64,000 nucleotides of DNA, from NCBI RefSeq assembly GCF_005937985.2, contig NZ_CP042172.1, positions 1,054,001 to 1,118,000 of the forward strand, read 5' to 3'. The stretch is from Arthrobacter sp. KBS0702 (GTDB taxonomy: Bacteria; Actinomycetota; Actinomycetes; Actinomycetales; Micrococcaceae). Below the pieces are notes generated by a model. That model was not told the origin of the DNA. It saw nothing but the letters and a program-made list of their open reading frames with translations, and made no database searches. Of the stretch, positions 1 through 8,770 are shown one piece after another; position 1 is the stretch's first letter; every line of letters starts with the position of its first letter. The translations under genes were made by a program, and so were the position numbers.

Positions 1-2003
1 CATCCTCCGACGCCAACGGCCCCATCGCCGCCTACGCCTGGGATTTCGGCGACGGTTCCACCGGAACCGGGGTGACCGCGGAGCACAGCTACGCGACCGC
101 CGGCAGCTACCAGGTGCGGCTCACGGTGACGGATAACTCCGGCAGCACCGCGAGCGTGACCCAGACGGTCACGGTGACCGCGCCGCCGGCCAACCGGCCC
201 CCAACGGCCGCCTTCACCTCGACCGTGGCCAACCTGGCAGCCGCCTTCGACGCCGCCGGCTCCACGGATCCCGACGGCGCCATCAGCGGCTACGCCTGGG
301 ATTTCGGTGACGGCGGCTCCGGGACAGGTGCCTCCGTGTCACACAGCTACGCCGCGGCCGGGAGCTACCGGGTGACCCTCACGGTCACGGACGACGCCGG
401 CGCCACCGGTCAGCTCACCCGCACCGTCACGGTCACGGCCCCGCCGGCCGACACTGTCCTGGCCGCGGACGCCTTCGGACGGACTGTTACCGGTGGATTC
501 GGCACCGCCGACGTCGGCGGAGCCTGGACGGTGGCCGGCGGAGGCAGCAACTTCTCCGTCGCCAACGGATCCGGAGCCGCGACCATCGGCACCGCCGGTG
601 CCAGCAGGTACGCGTACCTGAACGGCGTCGCGACGGCAGCCTACGACGGCCGAATCACCCTCTCGGCCGACAAGGTCCCCGACGGCGGCGGCATGTTCGC
701 CACGCTGGTGGGCCGGCGGGCCAACAACAACGAGTACCGGGCCAAGATCAAGGTGGCCGCCACCGGGGCCGTGTCGCTCTACCTCACCAAGGTGGTGGCC
801 GGCGCCGAGACGACCATTGCCGGGCCGCTGGCCGTGGCCGGGCTGACCCTGGCCGCCAACGACCCGGTGGTCATCCGCCTCAAGCTCGACGGTACCGCGC
901 CGACCGCGGTCAGCGGCAAGGTCTGGCGCGCCTCGGCAGCCGAACCCGCCGCGTGGCAACTGACCGTCAGCGACGCCACGGCGGCCCTGCAGGCCGCGGG
1001 CGCTGCCGGCGCCGGCGGCTACGTCTCGGGTTCCTCCACCAACCTGCCGGTGGTCCTGCGGATGGACAATCTGAACATCACCGCAGGCGGCGCGGCCCCG
1101 GCACCCAATGCGGCCCCGGTGGCGGCGTTCACCTCCACCGTCAACGCGCTGCAGGCCAGTTTCGACGGCACCGGCTCCACCGATACCGACGGGACCGTGG
1201 CCGGGTACGCGTGGAACTTCGGCGACGGCGCCGCCGGAAACGGCGCCACCGCGTCGCACAGCTACGCAGCTGCCGGAACCTACCAGGTGACGCTCACGGT
1301 CGCCGACAACGCCGGCGCCACCGGCACCCTCACCCAGGCCGTGACGGTGACCGGGACCCCGCCGCCGGGTCTCCTCGCCGCGGACGGCTTCGGGCGCGAC
1401 CTGGCCGGCAGCTGGGGGTCGGCCGACACCGGCGGGGTCTGGACGCTGGCCGGAACGGCCGCCAACTACACGGTGACCGGCGGCGCGGGGATCATCACCA
1501 CGCGCTCCGGCGGGATCTCCCGGCTGGCAACCCTGGCCGGTGTCTCCACCACCGCCACCGACCTCACGGTGAAGTTCGCGCAGGACAAGATCGCCACCGG
1601 CGGCGGCACCTACGTCGGCGCCGTCGGGCGCAAAGTCGGCGGCGACGAATACCGGGCCAAGCTGCGAATCGCCGCCACCGGCGCGGCGACGCTCTTCCTG
1701 ACCCGGGTTTCCGGCGGCACGGAGACGACGCTGCAGTCCGCGGCGGTGACCGGCATGACGGTGGCTGCCAACGACCAACTCCGGCTCAGGGTGCAGGTCA
1801 CCGGAACCAACCCCACGACGGTCAGGGCGAAAATCTGGCGGGACGGGGCCGCCGAGCCGGCGGCCTGGGGGCTGACGGCAACGGATGCCACGCCGTCGCT
1901 GCAGGCGGCCGGCAGCATCGGGCTGCTTACGTACCTCTGGAGCACGGCTACCAACGCCCCGGTGGCTGTTCGGTTCGACGACTTGTCCGTGGCCAGGCCA
2001 TAG
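1..2003 (+). CDS. PKD-repeat secreted protein, 3' part
   Basis: The reading frame is open from base 3 to the TAG at 2001-2003, so the gene begins outside the window; the GTG at 72 is internal. Three PKD (immunoglobulin-like) domains are marked by YAWDFGDG near 37, the same motif near 292 and YAWNFGDG near 1204. They alternate with two copies of an unnamed module of about 200 residues (about 460-1080 and 1370-2000). Each module begins with an AADxFGR motif and contains a G-G-x-W-T segment, and both look like jelly-roll, carbohydrate-binding-type folds. Low Lys and high Ala/Gly/Thr content suits an exported protein. No sortase motif or membrane anchor is visible at the C-terminus. It probably acts at the cell surface or in the medium, as the appended part of a glycosidase or adhesin; the catalytic part, if any, is upstream. 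It converges on the beta-helix lipoprotein gene. Confidence 0.85.
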   Translation, partial: SSDANGPIAAYAWDFGDGSTGTGVTAEHSYATAGSYQVRLTVTDNSGSTASVTQTVTVTAPPANRPPTAAFTSTVANLAAAFDAAGSTDPDGAISGYAWDFGDGGSGTGASVSHSYAAAGSYRVTLTVTDDAGATGQLTRTVTVTAPPADTVLAADAFGRTVTGGFGTADVGGAWTVAGGGSNFSVANGSGAATIGTAGASRYAYLNGVATAAYDGRITLSADKVPDGGGMFATLVGRRANNNEYRAKIKVAATGAVSLYLTKVVAGAETTIAGPLAVAGLTLAANDPVVIRLKLDGTAPTAVSGKVWRASAAEPAAWQLTVSDATAALQAAGAAGAGGYVSGSSTNLPVVLRMDNLNITAGGAAPAPNAAPVAAFTSTVNALQASFDGTGSTDTDGTVAGYAWNFGDGAAGNGATASHSYAAAGTYQVTLTVADNAGATGTLTQAVTVTGTPPPGLLAADGFGRDLAGSWGSADTGGVWTLAGTAANYTVTGGAGIITTRSGGISRLATLAGVSTTATDLTVKFAQDKIATGGGTYVGAVGRKVGGDEYRAKLRIAATGAATLFLTRVSGGTETTLQSAAVTGMTVAANDQLRLRVQVTGTNPTTVRAKIWRDGAAEPAAWGLTATDATPSLQAAGSIGLLTYLWSTATNAPVAVRFDDLSVARP

Positions 2004-2078
2004 CGGGAGGGGACGAAGGATATTCATGGGCTCTGCCAGGCGGGGTTGGGCGTGCCCGGTGAGGTGCCGGTGGCCGGG

Positions 2079-3158
2079 TCAGCCGTTGAAGCGGATCCCG
2101 CCGGTGGTCCCCTCGCCCAGGAGGGCGAGGCTGTCTGCCCACCGGTTCGTCGCCAGGCCCGGCACCGAACTCGCCGCGCGGTTGATCACCCGGACGGGGT
2201 ACTTCGAGCCGTGGCCGAAGTCGAACTGGTTGCGGCCCAGATAGTTGGCCGCCACCGTCACCGTGATGGTGGCGTACTTCCCGTGGTCGATGTTGATGGA
2301 CGTCTGGCCGTCGTCCACCCAGTTCTTTTCGACCACGACGTTGCCCAGCCGGCCGACATTCTGCTGCAGCATGATGCCGATGCCCGCGTGCTCGCCGCGG
2401 GGGCTCGGGCCGCTGCCTCGGCCGGGCGTGGCGCTGGCCACGATGGTGTTCCCGACGATCCGGATGTTTTCGCCGCCCTGCACCTGGATGCCGTCGTTGT
2501 GGGTTCCGTCGCTGTGGGCCGGGTCGTTGGACCAGAACGTCAGCGAATGGATGTAGTTTCCCTCGGCCGTGACGTTGGCGCCGGGAGGGCCGCCGGGACG
2601 GTTGAAAATGCCGAGGCCGTCGTTGGTGCCCTGGATGTGGTTCCGCCGGGCCGTGTAGTCATGGCCGACGATGCCGTCACGGTAGTAGGAGGGGCGGTCG
2701 GGGATGATCGTGTTGTCCTGGACCTGGAGGTTCACGACGCCGGCGTCGGTGGCATCGACGATGCCGGTATTCGAGGCCGGGATGCCCGGGCCGCCGTGGA
2801 GCCTGCTGTTCCTGATGGTGACGTTCTTGGCGCGGACCTTGATGTCGCCGTAGATCTCGAGGCCGTCGAGGATCGTGCCGTCCCGTGTGATGACCAGATC
2901 CGCCCCGGCGGAGTTGAACGGCTTCAAAGCGGTTCCGGCGGGCACCCCGGTGGTGGCTGCCGAGGGGCGGTAACTGCCGACGGCGAGTCCCGATCCGGCC
3001 GGCTGCGGGACGACCGGTGCGGCTGGAGCCGCCATCGTGGGCGGCCCGGGCGGACGTTGCGCCGCAGGCTGTCCGCACCCCGCCATCAGGACAGCGGCCC
3101 AAACGGCCGCCGCAAGCGAGGCGCCTGTGCTCCGGGTCGGGCGGGCCATGCTGTTCAC
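2079..3158 (-). CDS. Beta-helix surface lipoprotein
   Basis: The 359-residue product begins with a basic n-region, a hydrophobic stretch and a lipobox (L-M-A-G-C, Cys28), so it should be lipid-anchored outside the membrane. After a Pro/Ala-rich linker (about 29-80), residues from about 85 to 330 show the repeating V-x-I-x-x-N pattern of a right-handed parallel beta-helix, for example VTIRNSRLHGG and IRIVGNTIV. Such folds occur in pectate lyases, epimerases and other polysaccharide-active proteins. No catalytic set can be assigned from sequence alone. It is the last gene of the minus-strand exopolysaccharide genes, 120 bp beyond the GT2 gene, with its own possible promoter. A role in trimming or binding the polysaccharide made by the neighbours is inferred from context. 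Confidence 0.8.
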   Translation of the reverse strand: MNSMARPTRSTGASLAAAVWAAVLMAGCGQPAAQRPPGPPTMAAPAAPVVPQPAGSGLAVGSYRPSAATTGVPAGTALKPFNSAGADLVITRDGTILDGLEIYGDIKVRAKNVTIRNSRLHGGPGIPASNTGIVDATDAGVVNLQVQDNTIIPDRPSYYRDGIVGHDYTARRNHIQGTNDGLGIFNRPGGPPGANVTAEGNYIHSLTFWSNDPAHSDGTHNDGIQVQGGENIRIVGNTIVASATPGRGSGPSPRGEHAGIGIMLQQNVGRLGNVVVEKNWVDDGQTSINIDHGKYATITVTVAANYLGRNQFDFGHGSKYPVRVINRAASSVPGLATNRWADSLALLGEGTTGGIRFNG

Positions 3159-3218
3159 CTCAGGGGTCTCGTTACCGGCCCCGCCGGGGGCGGAGCGCTG
3201 CGGTTGAGACCTGCTTGT

Positions 3219-3248
3219 ACGCTATCCGAGGTCCGGCCAGCTGTCCAA
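3219..3248 (-). promoter_or_regulatory. Possible promoter of beta-helix lipoprotein gene
   Basis: Reading the minus strand, TTGGAC (3243-3248) and TAGCGT (3219-3224) are 18 bp apart, upstream of the lipoprotein start at 3158. The match to SigA-type boxes is moderate and unverified. Confidence 0.3.
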
Positions 3249-3278
3249 GGGTGTGCCGCGGCGCGGCAGGGGCGGGGG

Positions 3279-4241
3279 CTATTTCCGGCGGTACTCGCTG
3301 TACACGTAACCGAAGGCCGCGGACGCCATCCCCAGTCCCCGCGCGGCGGTTCGCAGGCCCATCGCCTGGTGTGCCATTGAACCCGTGAGCAGCCCCGCGC
3401 CGAGGCGTGCGGCGCCGCCGAACAACCGGAGCGAACCGGACGCCAGCGACGAGGCCCTGGCCGCCAGCCTGGGACCCGCGGCGGCGGCCAGTTCCAGGTT
3501 CACCCGCGCCGCCGAGTTGCCGCTTCGCAGCGCCCGGCGCAGCACCCAGCCGCGGGTGAGGCGGGACGCCGGAACCCGGTCCACCACGACGGCCTCGTCG
3601 CACCACAGCATGGACCCGCCCCGTTGCACCAGTTGGCGGGTGAAGAGCGTGTCCGAGCCGCCGCTGAGGCCGAACCGCTCGTCGAAGCCCAGGCCGAGCG
3701 CATGGATCTGGCGCAGGTCCAGGAGCAGGTTGTTGGTCGCTGCAACACTCAGCCGGGTGCCGGTGGCGAGCCTGCGGCGGCGGAAGAACCGTCCGGCCTG
3801 GATCCAGGGCTCGGGCTCGTGTTCGTACTCGCTGATGACCGGGCCGACGACGGCGGCGGCTCCGCTCCGGCGCTGCAGCTCCACAAGCTGGGACAGCCAG
3901 CGTTCGGAGGGGACTTCGTCGTCGTCGATGAAGACCAGCAGGGCCGCGGTCCCGGCATCCGCGAGCGCCCGGTTCCGCGCGGCGGCGATGCCGGGCCGTG
4001 GCTCGTGCGCATACCGGACCAGGCCCGGACGCAGTGTAGCGGCGATGTCCTGCACGGCGGCCCGCGCGCTGCCCGCCGGGTCGTTGTCGATCACCAGCAC
4101 AGTCGCGGTCGGCAGCGGACCGCCGGCCAGGGTCTCCGCCTGCGCGGCGAGGCGGGGGAGCGCGAGGCTGATGTCCTCGGGCCGGCGGTAGGTCAGGACC
4201 GCGATCACCACGTCCCCCGCGGAGTCGACGTCGTCAGCCAT
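3279..4241 (-). CDS. Glycosyltransferase family 2
   Basis: A 320-residue GT-A fold transferase, predicted to add a sugar from a nucleotide-sugar donor to the growing exopolysaccharide at the cytoplasmic face. The N-terminal strand (VVIAVLTYRR, 11-20), the GIAAARN motif (84-90) and the acidic FIDDDE metal/nucleotide motif (104-109) are typical of GT2. The C-terminal third is Ala/Arg-rich and may lie along the membrane. I chose the ATG at 4241 because an AGGAGG sits about 6 bp upstream and the conserved fold begins right after it; a longer frame to 4424 only overlaps the flippase gene. It overlaps the flippase gene by 8 bp, so the two are probably translationally coupled. Donor and acceptor cannot be read from the sequence. 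Confidence 0.88.
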   Translation of the reverse strand: MADDVDSAGDVVIAVLTYRRPEDISLALPRLAAQAETLAGGPLPTATVLVIDNDPAGSARAAVQDIAATLRPGLVRYAHEPRPGIAAARNRALADAGTAALLVFIDDDEVPSERWLSQLVELQRRSGAAAVVGPVISEYEHEPEPWIQAGRFFRRRRLATGTRLSVAATNNLLLDLRQIHALGLGFDERFGLSGGSDTLFTRQLVQRGGSMLWCDEAVVVDRVPASRLTRGWVLRRALRSGNSAARVNLELAAAAGPRLAARASSLASGSLRLFGGAARLGAGLLTGSMAHQAMGLRTAARGLGMASAAFGYVYSEYRRK

Positions 4242-5775
4242 GGAGGCCTCCTGCCTGGTTGTGGACGTCCGGGGATTCCGGCGTGTCAGGTGCGGCCGGG
4301 GACGGCGGGGTGCGGGGGCGGCCCGAACGGTTGCCGGCCCGCCCCGCGAGGCCGCGGGCCTGCGACACGACGCCGGCCAGGATCTGGCGGTGGAACAGCC
4401 ACAGCGCCGCCGCCGCCAGGGCAAAGAAAATTACCAGCCCGCCAACGAGATGCCACAGCCGGTCCGCGTCCCCGAGCTGCCACAGCCCGTAGCCGGCGGC
4501 GCCCCACACCGCGGCGTGGGCCGCCGGCAGGATGGATGCCAGCTGCGACCTGGCCGACACTCCCGTCAGCCGGGTCTGGATCCGCAGTAACACCGGGGTC
4601 AGCAGGAAGCCGGCCGCGGTGTAGCCGACGGCCACTCCAAACACCCCGAACTGCAGGCCGATGACGATCCCACTAACCTGCACCACGGCGGCCAGGACCT
4701 CGTAGCGCACAATCAGGGCCCCGCGGCCCAGCCCCTTCATCAGCGAGGGCGTGATGTAGAAGATCGTCTCCCGCGCGCCGCCAATCGCCAGGACACTGAC
4801 CAGCGCCGCCGCCGGCATCCAGTCCGGTCCGAGGACCAGATGGACCAGCTCCGGCGCGGCGCAGGACACGAACACCATCAGCGGAACGGCCGAGAAGGCT
4901 AGGATCCTGGTGGCGGCTATGAGGCTCGCGGCCACCCGCTCGGGTTCCTTCGCCGACCTGGCGAAGGCGGGGAACATGACCCGGTTGACGGTTTGGCCGA
5001 TCAGCTGCACCGGGACCACGAGGATCCGGTAGGCCATGCCGTAAATGGACAGGGCCGAGACGCCAAGCACCCGGCCCACCAGGATGTTGTCCAGGTTGCG
5101 GGAGAAGTAGGCGAGGCAGTCGGTGGCGAAGACGCTCAGGCTGAATCCGAACAGCGGGGCCACGGCGCGGAGCGCGAGGTTCGGTGCCGGGCCCCGGCTC
5201 GCCGCGAGGAGCATTGCGGCGCCGACGACGTCGGTGACGGCCACCTGGTAGACCATGGACCACGGACCGGCCCCGGCGACTGCGGCGCCGATGCCGGCCG
5301 CGCTGCCGGCCGCGGCGGCTGCGATATCCGCCGCACCGACCCGGTGCAGCTGCAGCTCCCGCGCCAGCAAGGCCCGCGGTGTGATCGCGAGCGCCTTGAC
5401 CGGGACGATGAACGCCAGAGCGCGCAGGATGGGTTCCAGGTCCGCCACTCCGAAGAACCCGGCCACGGCAGGGGCTGCGAACCAGGTTGCTGCCGCCAGG
5501 ACGGCGGCCACCAGCAGGTTCAGTGTGGCGGTGGCCCCGGCCAGCCGCCGGGTGATGTCCTGGCGCTGGATCAGCGCCGCGGACAGGCCCTGGTCCAGGA
5601 GCAGCGCCACCAGACTGATGTAGACAGTCGCGGCGGCGATGGTGCCGTAGCTTTGCGGTCCCAGCAGGCGGGCCAGCACCACGGCGCAGATGATTTGGAA
5701 GCCCTGCCGGGCCAGCACGGCGCCGAAGCTCCAGCGCACGCTGCGGGCGGTTCTGCCGGCGAGGCCGGCTGTCAT
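4234..5775 (-). CDS. Polysaccharide flippase (Wzx-like, MOP superfamily)
   Basis: A 513-residue polytopic protein with about 12-14 hydrophobic helices. The amphipathic opening (RSVRWSFGAVLARQG) and LLGPQSYG loop are typical of O-antigen/teichoic acid flippases of the MOP superfamily. It should move lipid-linked oligosaccharide repeat units across the cytoplasmic membrane. The start at 5775 forms an ATGA overlap with the stop of the GT4 gene; a longer frame to 5895 lies wholly inside that gene and lacks family similarity. Together with the Wzy-like polymerase and Wzz-like protein it supports a flippase/polymerase-dependent pathway. Substrate unknown. Confidence 0.88.
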   Translation of the reverse strand: MTAGLAGRTARSVRWSFGAVLARQGFQIICAVVLARLLGPQSYGTIAAATVYISLVALLLDQGLSAALIQRQDITRRLAGATATLNLLVAAVLAAATWFAAPAVAGFFGVADLEPILRALAFIVPVKALAITPRALLARELQLHRVGAADIAAAAAGSAAGIGAAVAGAGPWSMVYQVAVTDVVGAAMLLAASRGPAPNLALRAVAPLFGFSLSVFATDCLAYFSRNLDNILVGRVLGVSALSIYGMAYRILVVPVQLIGQTVNRVMFPAFARSAKEPERVAASLIAATRILAFSAVPLMVFVSCAAPELVHLVLGPDWMPAAALVSVLAIGGARETIFYITPSLMKGLGRGALIVRYEVLAAVVQVSGIVIGLQFGVFGVAVGYTAAGFLLTPVLLRIQTRLTGVSARSQLASILPAAHAAVWGAAGYGLWQLGDADRLWHLVGGLVIFFALAAAALWLFHRQILAGVVSQARGLAGRAGNRSGRPRTPPSPAAPDTPESPDVHNQAGGLHG

Positions 5776-6932
5776 TGACGGCCGCCGGCGGCCTGGGCAA
5801 GGTGGTCGGCCATCACCTTTCCGTAGCGCTCCGGGCTGTGCCGGAACTCCGCCTCGGCGGAGTCTGCCCGGGCCTTGGCGGCGTAGTCCGGCCACGAGGC
5901 AGCCACCCGGGCCAGCGCCGCGGCAAGGCCTGCGGCGTCGCCGGGTTCCACAAACTGAGCCGAACGGTAGCCGCCGGCGGCCTCCCGCAGCCCGGAGGTA
6001 TTGCTCACCACAACGGGCCGTGCGGCCAGCAGCGCTTCCACGGCGGTGTTACCGAACGGCTCCTCCAACCGGGACGGGACCACCACGACGTCGGCGTCGG
6101 CCAGGAACGGGAAGACGTCGGCCTGGAAGCCGTGGAACGTCACGTGCGCCGCGGCGCCGCCGTCGGCCACCTGGCCCCGCAGCGCCGCCTCGTAGTCCTC
6201 ATAGCCGGGGAACACCGCCCCCACGACGGACAGGTGCGCGTCGGTGCCGCGGCGCCGCAGCCGCAGCAGGGCGTCGACGGCGACGTCCACGCCCTTGCGG
6301 TGCGAGAGCCGGCCCACGTAGGCGATCCGCAGCCCGCCGTGCAGTTGCCCCCTGGGCCGGGCGGGCTCCGCGGGGCCCGGCACCCCGTTGTAGACCACTG
6401 TGGAGCGCCCGCGCAGGGCCGGCAGGGAGGCGGCCAGGGTGTCGGCGCTGAACCGGCTGTTGGTCAGGATGCTCCGGGAAAGGAGCAGCGGCGCGACCAG
6501 CGCGGCCCGCAGCAGGCGGGGGGCCCTCGCCTCGGCTTCGTGGACGTGGGTGACGACCGGGACCCCGGTCAGCCGGCCGGCGATGGTCCAGAGCGGCACG
6601 GTGATGGTGTTGGCCAGGATCACGTCCGGTCGTGTTCCGCGGATCACGCCCACGCTCCGGGGCAGGCCGCGTGCCGACTCCGCCGCCAGACGGAGCAGCC
6701 CGGGCCCGGAGAGCAGGCTCTTGCGCAGCACGGGCGTGGGCGACAGGACGACGGCGGCGCCGCGTCGTTCGAGTTCGGCAATCAGCGGCCCGGGCTCGGG
6801 CAGCGCCACCAGGACCCGGGCGCCGGCGCCGTGCAGGCCCTCGATGGTTTCGAGGAGCACACGGTCCGACCCGTAGAGGTCGGCACTGGGATGCGCCACC
6901 AACACCGTGAAACTGTGACCGGTCTCGTCCAT
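5772..6932 (-). CDS. Glycosyltransferase family 4
   Basis: A 386-residue GT-B fold retaining transferase. The N-terminal domain has the acceptor-side glycine-rich loop (HPSADLYGSDRV). The C-terminal Rossmann domain has the GRLSHRKGVD donor-binding motif and the E-x7-E signature region around EEPFGNTAVEALLAARPVV. The enzyme should act in the cytosol or at the inner membrane face during repeat-unit assembly. It is the first gene of the minus-strand set GT4-flippase-GT2-beta-helix, and its stop overlaps the flippase start (ATGA). It is transcribed divergently from the Wzz-like gene across about 300 bp. Sugar specificity is not predictable. Confidence 0.9.
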   Translation of the reverse strand: MDETGHSFTVLVAHPSADLYGSDRVLLETIEGLHGAGARVLVALPEPGPLIAELERRGAAVVLSPTPVLRKSLLSGPGLLRLAAESARGLPRSVGVIRGTRPDVILANTITVPLWTIAGRLTGVPVVTHVHEAEARAPRLLRAALVAPLLLSRSILTNSRFSADTLAASLPALRGRSTVVYNGVPGPAEPARPRGQLHGGLRIAYVGRLSHRKGVDVAVDALLRLRRRGTDAHLSVVGAVFPGYEDYEAALRGQVADGGAAAHVTFHGFQADVFPFLADADVVVVPSRLEEPFGNTAVEALLAARPVVVSNTSGLREAAGGYRSAQFVEPGDAAGLAAALARVAASWPDYAAKARADSAEAEFRHSPERYGKVMADHLAQAAGGRQ

Positions 6933-7230
6933 CTTTCCCCCCGCAGATCCGTACCCCGGCGGACGGGACGCCCATCGGCAGGTCCGGCTGGCCGCTCGCG
7001 CGTCCCCGGTCCTGGCGAGGAAGCGTTGAGACCCACGGAATCCGCCCAGGCTTAGGGAAAGACTACGGCCGGCTTTCGGCTTTGGCTAGGATGCGGTTCC
7101 GCCTCCGGCGGAGCAGCGGATTGCGCCCGGCCTCCGGGGGCCGGCGGCACCGGAGCGCCCCGAAAACCGGTGCGGGTTAAAAGCTTCCGCCCGGCACCGT
7201 TGCGGTCAATAATGGTGCGACAAGGGGACC
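6933..7230. other. Divergent intergenic region of first EPS locus
   Basis: This 298-bp gap separates the divergent GT4 and Wzz-like genes and must hold promoters for both. I see GC-rich inverted segments (around 7100-7160) and an AT-richer patch near 7200-7215, but no box pair I would defend and no supported small gene. Confidence 0.4.
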
Positions 7231-8715
7231 GTGAAGGACCGTGCCGGCGCGGCATGGCATGGGAACCGCATGGGGGTTCCTTTGGAGCTTGCAGAATACG
7301 GCAGGGCGATTGCGCGGGGGTGGTGGATCCTGCTGGTGTGCCTGCTGGCGGGTCTCGGGGCGGCAGCCCTCGTCACGGCCCGCACGGAGCCGGTGTACCA
7401 GAGCAACGTCAAGTTCTTTGCCGCCACTCCATCGGCGGTGGGCCAATCGACCCTGCAGGCGCAGGAGCTCTCGCGGAACCGCGTCACGTCCTACGCCAAC
7501 CTCGTCAAGAGTGAGGGCTTCCTCGGCCGCCTCGTCCGGGACAGCGGCACCGGGATCTCCGGCAAGGACCTCGCGGACAGCATCGGGGCTTCCGCGGACC
7601 GGGACACCCTGACGCTCTCGGTGGTGGTGAGCCAGCCGGAGCAGGCCAAAGCCTTCGCGATCGCCCGGGCGATCGCCAGCAACCTCGGGTCCGCGGCCGC
7701 GGACCTTGAATCCGGCGCCGCCGTAACGAACCTGACGGTCATCGCCGGACCCACGAACGACCCAGGCCCGGTGTCTCCCAAGGTGCCGCTGAACCTCGCC
7801 GTCGGTGCGCTCCTGGGCCTCGCCTTGGGTATAGCGATCCCGGTCGCCCGCCGGCTTTCCGACAAGTCGCTGCGGACGGCGCAGGAGGTCGAAGAGGCCA
7901 CCGGCCTGCCGGTACTGGCCCGCATTCCGCTCAGCGGCGTGGCCCGGCCGCCGGCAAGCATCCTGGACCAGAGCAGGGGCACGCTGCTGGACGAGGCCGG
8001 ACGCCGGCTCCGCACCAACATCGATCACTACCCTGCCCTGGGGACATCCGGCGTCGTCGCAGTGACCTCCGCCGGGAGCGGGGAAGGGCGCACCACGGTG
8101 GCGCTCATGCTCGCGCGGGCATGGGCCGAAGCGGGGGAGCCGGTGCTGCTGGTCGAGGCGGGGCTGCGCTCGCCGCGGCTCGCCTCCGTGCTTGGCCTGG
8201 CTACGGAGACCGGCCTCTCCGACGTTCTGGCCGGCCGGCTGCCGCTGGAACAGGCCATCCAGCACACCGCCGTCGAAGGCCTTCACGCCGTCGGTGCGGG
8301 CACCGTGCCGCCGAACCCCACCGAGCTGCTCGGCGGCCGGGCACTGACTGCCATCCTCGATGAACTGCGTGGCTCCTATGCCCGGGTCGTCCTGGATGCC
8401 CCGGCCATGGAACCCTTCAGCGACGCCGCCGTGATAGCAGCCGCGGCCGACTGCACGGTGCTGGTTGTCCGGCACCGGAACGTGACCCGCGAGGTGCTCC
8501 GGGCGGCCCTGCGCAACCTCGAGCTGGTGAACGGAACCGTCGCCGGAGCGGTGCTGAACGCCCTTCCGGGCCGCCTCGCGGCAGGCCGCCGGCAGTTCCG
8601 CGCCACGTTCCCGGTCAAGTTCCCGGCGGCTGGAAAGACCGGGCAGCCGGCCCCGGGCCTCCCGCCGGGTGCCCGGACCGGCAAGCCGGTCGCGAGCGCG
8701 TCCCGTCAGCCCTAA
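7231..8715 (+). CDS. Wzz/BY-kinase-like chain-length regulator, degenerate ATPase motifs
   Basis: A 494-residue protein with a Wzz-type module (TM1 about 32-52, periplasmic part, TM2 about 187-206) fused to a MinD/BY-kinase-like cytoplasmic domain. In capsule systems this arrangement controls polymer length and export. The P-loop reads SAGSGEGRTT (280-289), with Arg at the position normally occupied by the catalytic Lys. The Walker A' segment is VLLVEAGLRSP (305-315), without its usual Asp residues. Walker B keeps VVLDAP (Asp389). The C-terminus lacks the Tyr cluster that BY-kinases autophosphorylate. It may therefore be a structural regulator rather than an active tyrosine kinase. The GTG at 7231 has an AAGGGG site; the ATG at 7270 fits the family's N-terminus equally well. 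Confidence 0.85.
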   Translation: MKDRAGAAWHGNRMGVPLELAEYGRAIARGWWILLVCLLAGLGAAALVTARTEPVYQSNVKFFAATPSAVGQSTLQAQELSRNRVTSYANLVKSEGFLGRLVRDSGTGISGKDLADSIGASADRDTLTLSVVVSQPEQAKAFAIARAIASNLGSAAADLESGAAVTNLTVIAGPTNDPGPVSPKVPLNLAVGALLGLALGIAIPVARRLSDKSLRTAQEVEEATGLPVLARIPLSGVARPPASILDQSRGTLLDEAGRRLRTNIDHYPALGTSGVVAVTSAGSGEGRTTVALMLARAWAEAGEPVLLVEAGLRSPRLASVLGLATETGLSDVLAGRLPLEQAIQHTAVEGLHAVGAGTVPPNPTELLGGRALTAILDELRGSYARVVLDAPAMEPFSDAAVIAAAADCTVLVVRHRNVTREVLRAALRNLELVNGTVAGAVLNALPGRLAAGRRQFRATFPVKFPAAGKTGQPAPGLPPGARTGKPVASASRQP

Positions 8716-8770
8716 GGCGCACACGGTGGGCGCAACCGTGCGGGACCCGGAACCGGGCCGGGTGGTCTGA

